Assembly: GCA_046348365.1 (NCBI GenBank)
Contig: JAXMEL010000001.1
Span: 248,001 to 312,000, forward strand
From: JAEUPI01 sp046348365
GTDB taxonomy: Bacteria > Pseudomonadota > Gammaproteobacteria > Burkholderiales > Burkholderiaceae_C
Reading direction: 5' to 3'
Length of the DNA stretch: 64,000 nucleotides
The notes beneath the pieces were generated by a model. It worked only from the letters and a program-made list of their open reading frames with translations, did no database searches and had not been told where the DNA came from. This document shows positions 25,101 to 34,133 of this stretch, one piece after another; positions within the stretch are counted from its first letter, which is position 1, and each line of letters starts with the position of its first letter. The translations under genes were made by a program, and so were the position numbers.

Positions 25101-25120
25101 GATGCATATAGAATGCACCT
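25101..25120. promoter_or_regulatory. NsrR-like operator
   Basis: TGCAT-ataga-ATGCA is a perfect 5-bp inverted repeat inside a sequence resembling the NsrR consensus (AAGATGCATTT repeated inversely). It overlaps the predicted transcription start of the DUF2249 gene, and an NsrR-type gene lies 400 bp downstream. Confidence 0.55.
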
Positions 25121-25144
25121 TATGGACCACGAAGGGAACCCACG

Positions 25145-25450
25145 ATGACCGTCGCCACCCCGACCCCCATCACCACCGTCGACGTGCGCGCCATCGCGCC
25201 GCGCGATCGCCATCCGCTGATCTTCTCGACCTTCGGCCGCCTGGCCCAGGGCGAGGCGATGGAGCTCGTCAACGACCACGACCCCAAGCCGCTGTACTAC
25301 CAGTTCCAGGCCGAGATGCCGGGTGACTTCGACTGGCGCTACCTGGCCTCGGGCCCCGATGTCTGGCGCGTCTCGATCACCCGCACCGGCAAGGCCGGCG
25401 CCGCGCGCGCGGCCGGCAGCTGCTGCGGCGGAGGCTGCTCGGGCGGCTGA
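25145..25450 (+). CDS. DUF2249 domain protein
   Basis: A 101-residue protein with a single DUF2249 fold: VDVRAIAPRDRHPLIFSTFGRL, ELVNDHDPKPLYYQF, FDWRYLASGPDVWRVSI. The C-terminus ends in a Cys-rich tail, SCCGGGCSGG, that might bind metal. DUF2249 proteins often occur with hemerythrins and nitric-oxide response genes, as here beside nsrR and nnrS. Function unknown. The upstream FNR-like and NsrR-like sites suggest induction by NO or low oxygen. Confidence 0.85.
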   Translation: MTVATPTPITTVDVRAIAPRDRHPLIFSTFGRLAQGEAMELVNDHDPKPLYYQFQAEMPGDFDWRYLASGPDVWRVSITRTGKAGAARAAGSCCGGGCSGG

Positions 25451-25523
25451 TGCACCGGCGCTTCGCCGCCGGCGGCTCGAGCCGGCTGGCCCGCGCGACG
25501 CCATTTCGGGCGAGACTCGCCGC

Positions 25524-26009
25524 ATGCGACTGACGACCTTCACCGACTACAGCCTGCGCGTGCTGATCTACCTCGCCGCCGAGCCCGGGCGGCGGGCGAC
25601 GATCGCCGAGATCAGCAGTGCATTCGGCGTCTCCGAACACCACCTGACGAAGGTGGTGCACTTCCTCGGCCAGCAGGGCTGGCTCGCCAACGTGCGCGGC
25701 AAGGGTGGCGGCGTCGAGCTGGCGCAGCCGCCCGAGGCCATCGGCATCGGCGCGGTGGTGCGCGCGGCCGAGGGTGATGCGATGCCCGCCGAGTGCTTCA
25801 ACCGCGAGAGCGGCGGCAGCCACTGCTCGATCGTGCGCATCTGCCGGCTGCGCAGCCTGCTGAGCGAGGCGGTCGATGCCTTCGAGGCGGTGCTCGAGCG
25901 CAGCACGCTGGCCGATCTGGTGGCGCACGATCAGCCGGCGCTGGCGCGCGTGCTGCAGATTCCGCGAGCCGCCGCGCCGCGCGGCCGTTCGGGGCAGGCG
26001 AGCCACTGA
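25524..26009 (+). CDS. nsrR: NsrR-type Rrf2-family regulator, nitric-oxide sensing
   Basis: A 161-residue Rrf2 repressor. It opens MRLTTFTDYSLRVLIYLA, very close to NsrR proteins, with the winged helix IAEISSAFGVSEHHLTKVVHFL and RGKGGGVELAQPP. Three cysteines in ECF, HCS and ICRL match the [4Fe-4S]/[2Fe-2S] ligands of NsrR, where nitrosylation of the cluster relieves repression. It is followed with a one-base overlap by nnrS. IscR is the alternative but has a different Cys spacing and suf/isc neighbours. Confidence 0.9.
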   Translation: MRLTTFTDYSLRVLIYLAAEPGRRATIAEISSAFGVSEHHLTKVVHFLGQQGWLANVRGKGGGVELAQPPEAIGIGAVVRAAEGDAMPAECFNRESGGSHCSIVRICRLRSLLSEAVDAFEAVLERSTLADLVAHDQPALARVLQIPRAAAPRGRSGQASH

Positions 26010-27202
26010 TGGCCGGCTTCATCCCGATCGAGGAGCCGCCGAATCGCCGCGTCGCGCCGCGCGGCTTCGCGCTGTGGCAGCTCGGCTTCCGGCCGTTCTA
26101 CCTGCTGGCCAGCGTGTTCGCCGCGCTGTCGGTGCTGCTGTGGGCGGCGCAGAGCGCCGGCTGGGTGCGCCCGCTGCTGGCGACGCCGCAGATGCACGCG
26201 CACGAAATGGTGTTCGGCTACACGCTGGCGGTGATCGTCGGCTTCCTGTTCACCGCCGGTCGCAACTGGACCAACCGGCCCACGCCCACCGGCGCCGTGC
26301 TGGCGGCGCTGGCCGCCTGGTGGATCGCCGCGCGCGTGCTGATGCTGACGCCCTATGCCACCGCGGCGGCGATCGTCAACGCCGGCTTCCCGCTCGCCGC
26401 GGCGGTGGCGCTGGCGATCCCGTTCTGGGCCGCGCGCAACCAGCGCAACTACTTCTTCGTCGGCCTGCTGGTGTTGCTGGCGCTGGCCAATGCGGCGATC
26501 CACGCCGCGCACGCCGGCGTCTTCTCGCTGCCCGCCGCGCTCGGCGTGCAGGTGGCGCTCGACGTGGTGGTCTTCGTGATGGCGGTCATGGGCGGCCGCG
26601 TGATCCCGATGTTCACCAACAACGGTGTGCCGGGCACCGGTGCCGTGCGCGACGCCCGCGTCGAGCGCGCGGCGCTCGGCTCGCTGCTGGCGCTGCTGGC
26701 GGTCGACCTGCTCGGCTTGCGCGGCGCGCCGCTGGTTGTCGTACTGGCGGTCGCGGCGCTGGCCCACGGCGCGCGGCTGGCGCTGTGGCGCGGCTGGCGC
26801 ACCGGGCGTGCGCCGCTGGTGTGGTCGCTGCACGTGGCCTATGCGTGGATCGTGGTCCACCTCGTGCTGCGCGCGTTGGGCGAGCTGGGCGCCGTGGTGC
26901 CGGCGATCGCCACCCATGCGCTGACCGTCGGCGCGATCGGCGGCCTGACGATCGCGATGATGACGCGCACCGCGCGCGGCCACACCGCGCGGCCGCTGCT
27001 CGCCGACCGCTTCGATGTCGCCTGCTACTCGCTGGTGCTGGCCGCGGCGCTGCTGCGCGTGGTGGTGCCGCTCGTGGCGCCCGGCGCCTGGCTGTTCGCG
27101 GTGCTGGCCTCGGCGCTCGCGTGGTCGCTCGCCTTCGGCCTCTACGCACTGCACTACGGGCCATGGCTGATCCGCCCGCGGCTCGACGGCGCGCCCGGCT
27201 GA
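26009..27202 (+). CDS. nnrS: NnrS-family membrane protein
   Basis: A 397-residue inner-membrane protein with about 12 spans. FALWQLGFRPFYLLAS and HAHEMVFGYTLAVIVGFLFT with its histidine pair are hallmark NnrS sequences; later GGRVIPMFTNNGVPG and THALTVGAIGGLTIAMMTR also fit. NnrS proteins bind haem and copper and protect metabolism from NO during denitrification. It is cotranscribed with nsrR, so likely derepressed by NO. Confidence 0.95.
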   Translation: MAGFIPIEEPPNRRVAPRGFALWQLGFRPFYLLASVFAALSVLLWAAQSAGWVRPLLATPQMHAHEMVFGYTLAVIVGFLFTAGRNWTNRPTPTGAVLAALAAWWIAARVLMLTPYATAAAIVNAGFPLAAAVALAIPFWAARNQRNYFFVGLLVLLALANAAIHAAHAGVFSLPAALGVQVALDVVVFVMAVMGGRVIPMFTNNGVPGTGAVRDARVERAALGSLLALLAVDLLGLRGAPLVVVLAVAALAHGARLALWRGWRTGRAPLVWSLHVAYAWIVVHLVLRALGELGAVVPAIATHALTVGAIGGLTIAMMTRTARGHTARPLLADRFDVACYSLVLAAALLRVVVPLVAPGAWLFAVLASALAWSLAFGLYALHYGPWLIRPRLDGAPG

Positions 27203-27221
27203 CCCATAATCGGCCCGGCCC

Positions 27222-27647
27222 ATGAAGATCCTGCTGTGTGTCGACGGCACGCCGGCCTCGCTGGCCGCGGTGCGCCATGCGCTGGCGCTGCGCGAGCAGG
27301 GGCTGAAGGTCGACTACGTGCTGGCCAACGTGCAGGCGCCGCCGTCGCTGTACGAGATGGTGGTGGCGCACGATGCCGACCGGCTGTCGCAGGTGCGGCG
27401 CGATGCGGGTGCCGATCTGCTGGCGCGCGCCGAGGAGCTGCTCGCCGCCGCCGGCGCCGAGTGGGAGAGCGAGGTGGCCGGCGGCGAGGCCGGCCACGTG
27501 CTGGTCGACCTGATCGAGAACTACGGCTGCGACGCGGTGGTGCTGGGCCTCGAGCCCGGAGCGGCCGGCCCGGTGGCGAGCGCGCTCATCGAGCACAGCC
27601 CGGTGCCGGTGACGCTGGTGCGCGCGCCGGTGGCCGACGCGCCTTAG
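27222..27647 (+). CDS. Universal stress protein (UspA family)
   Basis: A 141-residue single Usp domain. It begins MKILLCVDGTPASLAAVRHAL, has an acidic ATP-site region at CVDG, and ends VASALIEHSPVPVTLVR, the usual Usp terminal strand. The G-x2-G-x9-G(S/T) nucleotide motif is degenerate (GLEPGAAGPVASALIEHS), so ATP binding is uncertain. It sits 20 bp after nnrS on the same strand and probably belongs to the same low-oxygen/NO stress unit. Confidence 0.88.
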   Translation: MKILLCVDGTPASLAAVRHALALREQGLKVDYVLANVQAPPSLYEMVVAHDADRLSQVRRDAGADLLARAEELLAAAGAEWESEVAGGEAGHVLVDLIENYGCDAVVLGLEPGAAGPVASALIEHSPVPVTLVRAPVADAP

Positions 27648-27687
27648 GGTTCGCGCGGCGCGCGGGCCCCGTGCCACGTTTGGCACA

Positions 27688-28209
27688 ATGGCCCGCATGG
27701 ACGACGGGCCCGAGATCCAGCTGCGGCTGGCCGTGCGTGCCGACGCGGTGGCGCTGGCCGAGATGTCGCGCGACTGGATCGAATCGGGCCTCGGCTGGAC
27801 GTACCGGCCCGAGCGCGTGCGCCGCCTGATCACCCACCGCGAGACGCTCACCGTCGTGGCCGGCGACGGCGACCAGCGCATCGGCTTCGCGGCGATGCAG
27901 TTCGGCGACGACCGCGCCCACCTGGTGTTGATGGCGGTCACGCCGGCGTGGCGCCGGCGCGGCGTCGGCCGCGCGCTGCTGCAGTGGCTGGTCGATTCCG
28001 CGCTCGCCGCGGGCATGGCCTCGCTGCACCTGGAGCTGCGCGACGGCAACGCCGACGCGCAGGCCTTCTACGTGGCGATGGGCTTCTCGCCCACGCTGCG
28101 CGTGGCCGGCTACTACCAGGGCCGCGAGCACGCGGTGCGCATGGTGCGCGTGCTGCGCGACCCGCTGGCCGCGGTCAGCGACGACTGGCTCTCGGCGCTG
28201 CGCCGCTGA
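27688..28209 (+). CDS. GNAT-family N-acetyltransferase
   Basis: A 173-residue single GNAT domain. The acetyl-CoA motif is VTPAWRRRGVGRALLQWLV (R-x2-G-x-G), followed by LHLELRDGNADAQAFYVAMGF. This pattern is similar to RimI-type acetyltransferases, but the protein or small-molecule target cannot be told. Starts at either ATG 27688 or 27697. Confidence 0.88.
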   Translation: MARMDDGPEIQLRLAVRADAVALAEMSRDWIESGLGWTYRPERVRRLITHRETLTVVAGDGDQRIGFAAMQFGDDRAHLVLMAVTPAWRRRGVGRALLQWLVDSALAAGMASLHLELRDGNADAQAFYVAMGFSPTLRVAGYYQGREHAVRMVRVLRDPLAAVSDDWLSALRR

Positions 28210-28222
28210 ACGATCGCCGTCA

Positions 28223-28236
28223 CTGATCTGCATCAA
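28223..28236 (+). promoter_or_regulatory. FNR/DNR-type box upstream of the hemerythrin gene
   Basis: CTGAT-ctgc-ATCAA matches 9 of 10 conserved positions. A -10-like TATTCT at 28258 lies at the right distance for a class II activator site centred at -41.5. Confidence 0.6.
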
Positions 28237-28263
28237 CGACGCCTCATGCGGGCCGTCCTATTC

Positions 28264-28283
28264 TGGTATTGCAATACCGAAAT
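28264..28283. promoter_or_regulatory. 20-bp palindromic element shared with the had/korA promoter
   Basis: TGGTATTGCAATACCGAAAT, containing the perfect 14-bp palindrome GGTATTGCAATACC. It overlaps the predicted transcription start. A copy with one base change is at 52989. Confidence 0.6.
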
Positions 28284-28294
28284 TGGGATGACGC

Positions 28295-28792
28295 ATGAAC
28301 TTTGAGCGCCAGGTCTGCCGCCAGCTCGACGACGAGCACCGTGCCCATCTGGCGCTGCTGGATCAGCTCGAACACGTGCTCGCACACACGGCGCGCGGCA
28401 GCGCCGCCCCGGCCGACGCCGAGGCCGCCACGCTGATGCGGCGGCTCGACCACGAGCTGACGCACAACGTGCAGCGCCACTTCGCGTTCGAAGAGGGCTC
28501 GCTGTTCCCGCGCCTCGCCGACAACGGCGACGGCGGCATGGCCGAGCTGCTGATGCAGGAGCACGAGGTCATCCGCGAGGTCGCCGCCGAGCTGCAGCCG
28601 CTGGTGCAGACGGCCGCCGCCGGCACGCTCGACGCGCCGGGCTGGCAGACGCTGGCGCAGACCGCGCTCGAGCTGGTCGAGCGGCAGGTGTCGCACATCC
28701 AGAAGGAGACCATGGCGTTGCTGCCGCTGCTCGACGAGCTGCTCGACGCCGAAGCCGACCGTGAACTCGCCCTGGCCTACGCCGAATCCTGA
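28295..28792 (+). CDS. Hemerythrin HHE-domain protein
   Basis: A 165-residue four-helix bundle with the di-iron ligand pattern of hemerythrin-like proteins: DDEHRAHLALLDQLEHVL, HELTHNVQRHFAFEEGSLFPRL, QEHEVIREV, and a C-terminal HIQKETMALLPLL. Such proteins bind O2 or NO, or repair Fe-S clusters. The FNR-type box and the shared palindrome upstream connect it both to the NO genes around it and to the anaerobic benzoyl-CoA genes. Confidence 0.9.
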   Translation: MNFERQVCRQLDDEHRAHLALLDQLEHVLAHTARGSAAPADAEAATLMRRLDHELTHNVQRHFAFEEGSLFPRLADNGDGGMAELLMQEHEVIREVAAELQPLVQTAAAGTLDAPGWQTLAQTALELVERQVSHIQKETMALLPLLDELLDAEADRELALAYAES

Positions 28793-28822
28793 AGCCCTGG
28801 GCACGAACCGAGGAGACAACCC

Positions 28823-29833
28823 ATGACAGCCGTGGCCGCCGCAAGCGCGAAGATCCGTGCCCTGCAACCCGACGACCTGAACGCCGTGGTCGCGCTCGAC
28901 GCGAGCATCGAGGGCCGCTCGCGCCGTGCCTACGTGGAGCGGCGCCTGGCGGCCGCGCGGCGCGAGCCGGGCCTGCATGCGCAGCTCGCCGCGGTCGACG
29001 GGCGCGGCGTGGCCGGCTTCATCCTGGCGCGGCTGCTCGAGGGCGAGTTCGGCCGCAGCGAGACCGGCCTGCGCCTCGAAATGGTCGGCGTGCGCGACGA
29101 CCAGCGCCGCCACGGCGTGGGCCGCGGCCTGCTCGACGCGCTGATCGCCTGGGGCAAGCGCCACGGCGCGCGCGAGCTGAACACCACCGCCACGTGGCGC
29201 AACACCGGCATGCTGCGCTGGTTCGACGGCATGGGCTTCGAGATGGCGCCGCTGCAGATCATCGACTGCGCGGTCGCCGGCGGCGCCTACGCCGGCGAGC
29301 GCGACGACCCGGTGGCCCTGCCCGAAGGGCACGGCCCGGGCCGCGAGATCGACTTCGGCTCGCCCGAGGCCAACGACTTCGAGCGCCTCGCGCGCGACAT
29401 CTCCGACGTGCGCTCGATGACGGCGGCCGACCTGCCCGAGATCGTGCGCATCGACCGCGGCATCACCGGGCGCGACCGTGGCGGCTACATGGCCAAGCGC
29501 CTGGCCGAGACGCTCGCCGACTCGTCGATCCGCGTCTCGCTGACCAGCCGCGTCGACGACACCATCGTCGGCTACCTGATGGCGCGCGCCGACATCGGCG
29601 ACTTCGGCCGCACCGACTCGGTGGCGGTGATCGACACGCTCGGCGTCGACCCCGAGTACGCGCACCGCGGCATCGGCCACGCGCTGGTGTCGCAGCTGTT
29701 CGCCAACTTGGGCGCGCTGCGCGTCGAACGCGTCGAGACCATGGTGTCGTACCGCGATCCGCTCGGCGGCTTCTTCGGCAGCATGGGCTTCACGCCGTCG
29801 CAGCGGCTCGCCTTCGTGCGCCGCATCGCCTGA
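28823..29833 (+). CDS. Tandem GNAT acetyltransferase
   Basis: A 336-residue protein with two GNAT domains. Domain 1 (about 8-160) has VRDDQRRHGVGRGLLDALI and NTTATWRNTGMLRWFDGMGF. Domain 2 (about 195-336) has VDPEYAHRGIGHALVSQLF and a final YRDPLGGFFGSMGF. The two halves share the R/A-x-G-x-G acetyl-CoA loop and probably arose by duplication. Located 30 bp after the hemerythrin gene with a good GAGGAG-type ribosome site. Substrate unknown. Confidence 0.87.
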   Translation: MTAVAAASAKIRALQPDDLNAVVALDASIEGRSRRAYVERRLAAARREPGLHAQLAAVDGRGVAGFILARLLEGEFGRSETGLRLEMVGVRDDQRRHGVGRGLLDALIAWGKRHGARELNTTATWRNTGMLRWFDGMGFEMAPLQIIDCAVAGGAYAGERDDPVALPEGHGPGREIDFGSPEANDFERLARDISDVRSMTAADLPEIVRIDRGITGRDRGGYMAKRLAETLADSSIRVSLTSRVDDTIVGYLMARADIGDFGRTDSVAVIDTLGVDPEYAHRGIGHALVSQLFANLGALRVERVETMVSYRDPLGGFFGSMGFTPSQRLAFVRRIA

Positions 29834-29838
29834 GCGCG

Positions 29839-30156
29839 ATGGCCGTCGTGGTTGACGAAGCCGCGGTGCGCGACGCGCTGCGGCAGGTGATCGACCCCGA
29901 GGCGGGCCTCAACGTGGTCGATCTCGGGCTCGTCTATCGCATCGAGCCGCTCGAAGGCGCGGTGCAGGTCGACCTCACGATGACCACCGCCGCCTGCCCG
30001 ATGGCCGACCTGATCGTCGACCAGGCGTACGACGCCATCGCTGCCGCCGTGCCCGAGGGCACCGACGTGCAGGTGCAGCTGGTGTGGGATCCGCCGTGGA
30101 CGCCCGAGCGCATGAGCGACCTCGCGCGCGAGCAGTTCGGCTGGCAGGCGCGATGA
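29839..30156 (+). CDS. MIP18/DUF59-family metal-sulfur cluster assembly factor
   Basis: A 105-residue DUF59 protein: ALRQVIDPEAGLNVVDLGLVY, MTTAACPMADLI with the conserved reactive Cys, and VQLVWDPPWTPERMSD. Relatives (SufT, PaaD) help Fe-S cluster insertion. In this NO/low-oxygen block a role in cluster repair is plausible. It overlaps the next gene by ATGA. Confidence 0.9.
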   Translation: MAVVVDEAAVRDALRQVIDPEAGLNVVDLGLVYRIEPLEGAVQVDLTMTTAACPMADLIVDQAYDAIAAAVPEGTDVQVQLVWDPPWTPERMSDLAREQFGWQAR

Positions 30157-31277
30157 ACGCGCACGCGCCGGCCGCCGCGCCGGCGCCGGAGCGTCCGTCG
30201 GTGCCGGTGGCCGGCCGCGTGCCGCTGTTGGTGCTCGGCTTCGCGGGCCTCGTCACCGCCACCGCGGCCGGGCTGGCGCGTCTGGGCTGGCCCTTCGCCA
30301 GCGCGGCCGGCGGCTGGGCCGGCGTGCACGCGCCGCTGATGCTCTGCGGCTTCTTCGGCGTGGTGATCGCGCTCGAACGCGCGGTGGCGCTCGGCAGCCG
30401 CTGGGCCTTCGGCGTGCCGCTGGCCGCCGGCCTCGGCAGTGCGGCGCTGCTGCTGGGGCATGCGGATGCGGCGGGCGTGCTGTACGCGGCGGCTGCGCTC
30501 GGCATGCTCGCCGCGTCGCTCGCCATCGTGCGCCGGCAAAACGCCGTGTTCACGTGGACGATCGCGCTCGGTGCCGCCTGCTGGGCGGTGGGCAGCGTGC
30601 TGTGGGCCACCGAGCCGGCGACAGGCCGCGCCACGGCGCTCGCGGTGCCGTGGTGGCTCGGCTTCCTGGTGCTCACCATCGCCGGCGAGCGGCTCGATCT
30701 GTCGCGCCTGCTGCCGCGCTCGCGCCATGCGATGGCGGCCTTCGTCGCGTTGACGGCGGTGGTGCTGGCTGGCCTGGTGCTCAGCGCCGGCGCGGTGGGC
30801 ACGCGCGTGTTCGGCATCGGGCTCGCCGGGCTCGGCGTGTGGCTGCTGCTGAACGACGTGGCGCGGCGCACGGTGCGCCAGCGCGGGCTCACGCGCTACA
30901 TCGCGGTGTGCCTGCTGGCGGGGCACGGCTGGCTGCTGGTGGCCGGCGCGGTGTTCGCGGCGCATGCGTCGATCGCGCCGGGGCAGCCGGCGCACGACGC
31001 GGTGCTGCACGCGCTCGGGCTCGGCAACGTGTTCTCGATGGTGATGGGCCATGCGCCGGTGATCGTGCCGGCGGTGCTGCGGGTGACCATTCCCTATCGC
31101 GCGATCTTCTACGGCCCGCTCGCGCTGCTGCACGGCTCGCTGCTGCTGCGCGTGGCCGGCGATGCGTTGGGCGATGCGGCGCTCGTGCGCTGGGGCGGCG
31201 CCGGCAACGCGCTGGCGCTGGCGCTGTTCATCGTGACCACCGCCGCGGTGGCCGTGCTGGTGCGGCCGCGGCGCTGA
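30153..31277 (+). CDS. Polytopic membrane protein, possibly NnrS-related
   Basis: A 374-residue protein with about 11-12 predicted spans and very few charged residues. Histidines occur in GVHAPLMLCGFFGVVIALERAV, LAGHGWLL and MGHAPVIVPAVL, positions compatible with metal or haem binding. Weak overall likeness to NnrS and genomic position after nsrR, nnrS and the DUF59 gene support a role in NO or haem metabolism. I do not recognise a precise family. Confidence 0.6.
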   Translation: MNAHAPAAAPAPERPSVPVAGRVPLLVLGFAGLVTATAAGLARLGWPFASAAGGWAGVHAPLMLCGFFGVVIALERAVALGSRWAFGVPLAAGLGSAALLLGHADAAGVLYAAAALGMLAASLAIVRRQNAVFTWTIALGAACWAVGSVLWATEPATGRATALAVPWWLGFLVLTIAGERLDLSRLLPRSRHAMAAFVALTAVVLAGLVLSAGAVGTRVFGIGLAGLGVWLLLNDVARRTVRQRGLTRYIAVCLLAGHGWLLVAGAVFAAHASIAPGQPAHDAVLHALGLGNVFSMVMGHAPVIVPAVLRVTIPYRAIFYGPLALLHGSLLLRVAGDALGDAALVRWGGAGNALALALFIVTTAAVAVLVRPRR

Positions 31278-31301
31278 GCGCGGGCCGCGCCGCGCGCATC
31301 G

Positions 31302-32615
<1,314 letters not shown>

Positions 32616-32708
32616 GCGGTCGTGAGGGCATGGTGCCGTTGGTAGAAGCCCGCGCGCGTGCGCAGCGGGCGGCCCCCACAATGTCCACCGCAACGCAGGA
32701 GCCAGACC

Positions 32709-33890
32709 ATGAGGAAGATCCCGGGCCGCGCAACCATTCTCGGCGCGGTGATCGCCGCCTTCGTGGCGCTGGCGGCCGGCCAGTTGTGGCTGCAACCGAG
32801 CGCGCAGGCTCAGGCGCGCAGCGTCGAGGCGCCGAAGTTCGAGGTCGATCCGCTGTGGCCCAAGCCGCTGCCGAACCACTGGGTGCTCGGCATGGCCATC
32901 GGCGTGTGGGTCGACGAGCAGGACCATGTGTGGATCATCCACCGCGGCCGCGACACGCTGCATGCCAACGAGCGCGCGCTGGAACTCAAGGTGGGCGAAT
33001 GCTGTACTGCCGCGCCGCCGGTGCTGGTGTTCGACCCGGCGGGCAACCTGGTGCGCGCGTGGGGCGGCCCGGGCGAGGGCTACGAGTGGCCGCAGTCGAA
33101 CCACGGCGTGCACGTCGACTACAAGGGCAACGTCTGGATCGGCGGCAACGGCGAGAAGGACGCTCACCTGCTCAAGTTCACCAAGGAGGGCAAGTTCCTG
33201 CTGCAGGTGGGCAAGCTCGGCGGCAACAAGGGCAGCAACGATCCCAACAATTTCGGCCGCGTGGCCAAGATCTGGGTCGACCCCAAGACCAACGAGGCCT
33301 ACGTAGCCGACGGCTACCGCAACAAGCGCGTCGCCGTGCTCGATGCCGACACCGGCAGGATGTTGCGCTTCTGGGGCGCCTACGGCAACAAGCCCGACGA
33401 CGCCGACCTCGGCAAGTACGACCCCGCTGCGCCGCTGCCCAGGCAGTTCCGCAACCCGGTGCACTGCGTGGAGCGCAGCAACGACGGCCTCGTGTACGTG
33501 TGCGACCGCCAGGCCAACCGCATCCAGGTGTTCAACCCCGACGGCCACTTCGTCAAGGAAGCGCAGTTCGCGAAGAACACGCTCGGCTCGGGCTCGGCGT
33601 GGGACATCGCGTTCTCGAAGGACGCGCAGCAGAAGTACATCTACCTCGCCGACGGCACCAACGAGGTGGTGCGCATCGTGCTGCGCGAGAGCCTGCAGGA
33701 GATCACCGCCTTCGGCGACGGCGGCCGCCAGCCCGGGCAGTTCTACGGCGTGCACAGCATCGCCACCGACTCCAAGGGCAACATCTACACGACCGAGACC
33801 TACGAGGGCAAGCGGCTGCAGAAGTTCGTGTTCAAGGGCGTGCAGCAGGTGGCCGGCGGCAATCAAGGCACGGTCTGGCCGGCGCGCTGA
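32709..33890 (+). CDS. Secreted NHL-repeat beta-propeller protein
   Basis: A 393-residue exported protein with a signal peptide (hydrophobic 8-25, cleavage near SAQAQA). The remainder is a six-bladed NHL propeller; recurrent motifs such as HVDYKGNVWIGG, GYRNKRVAVLD, CDRQANRIQVFNPDG and YLADGTNEVVRIV mark the blades. No catalytic motif is evident. It lies just before the thiocyanate-dehydrogenase-like gene, another secreted propeller protein, and may act with it in the periplasm as partner or substrate chaperone. The ribosome site GCAGGAG precedes the start. Confidence 0.85.
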   Translation: MRKIPGRATILGAVIAAFVALAAGQLWLQPSAQAQARSVEAPKFEVDPLWPKPLPNHWVLGMAIGVWVDEQDHVWIIHRGRDTLHANERALELKVGECCTAAPPVLVFDPAGNLVRAWGGPGEGYEWPQSNHGVHVDYKGNVWIGGNGEKDAHLLKFTKEGKFLLQVGKLGGNKGSNDPNNFGRVAKIWVDPKTNEAYVADGYRNKRVAVLDADTGRMLRFWGAYGNKPDDADLGKYDPAAPLPRQFRNPVHCVERSNDGLVYVCDRQANRIQVFNPDGHFVKEAQFAKNTLGSGSAWDIAFSKDAQQKYIYLADGTNEVVRIVLRESLQEITAFGDGGRQPGQFYGVHSIATDSKGNIYTTETYEGKRLQKFVFKGVQQVAGGNQGTVWPAR

Positions 33891-33897
33891 CGCAGGC

Positions 33898-33932
33898 GTT
33901 TCAACTCGGGATCCGTCGTTCCGATGTGAAAC
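33898..33932. promoter_or_regulatory. Inverted repeat, possible enhancer for a sigma-54 activator
   Basis: GTTTCA and TGAAAC arms separated by 23 bp, about 125-160 bp upstream of the predicted sigma-54 transcription start. The position is normal for an NtrC-type upstream activating sequence; identity as such is inference. Confidence 0.35.
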
Positions 33933-34031
33933 AACGCCGCGGCGCCGGCGGGCATCGAGCGAAGCAGGCACTACGCGCTTTGCGCAGACGGCGCAACGCC
34001 TGGGGTGAGGAACGCCGCGCTGCCGGCAACG

Positions 34032-34047
34032 TGGCCCGTGGCTTGCA
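34032..34047 (+). promoter_or_regulatory. Sigma-54 (-24/-12) promoter
   Basis: TGGCCCGTGGCTTGCA matches the consensus TGGCACG-N4-TTGCA with one mismatch, and the GG and GC dinucleotides have the required 10-bp gap (34033-34034 and 34045-34046). It lies 87 bp before the dehydrogenase-like gene start, and a sigma-54 activator is encoded at 42499. Confidence 0.72.
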
Positions 34048-34133
34048 TGCAGGCAGCGCCGACGCCAGAGCACTGAGCGTCGCGAGCGGCGAGGGCCTCG
34101 CGGGCCGGCCACGACCACAACAGGAGACACCCC

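Noticed and set aside
27668..27690. TGGCACAATGGCCCGC upstream of the GNAT gene as a sigma-54 promoter
   Set aside because: The distance between the GG and GC elements is one base too long, and it overlaps the start codon.
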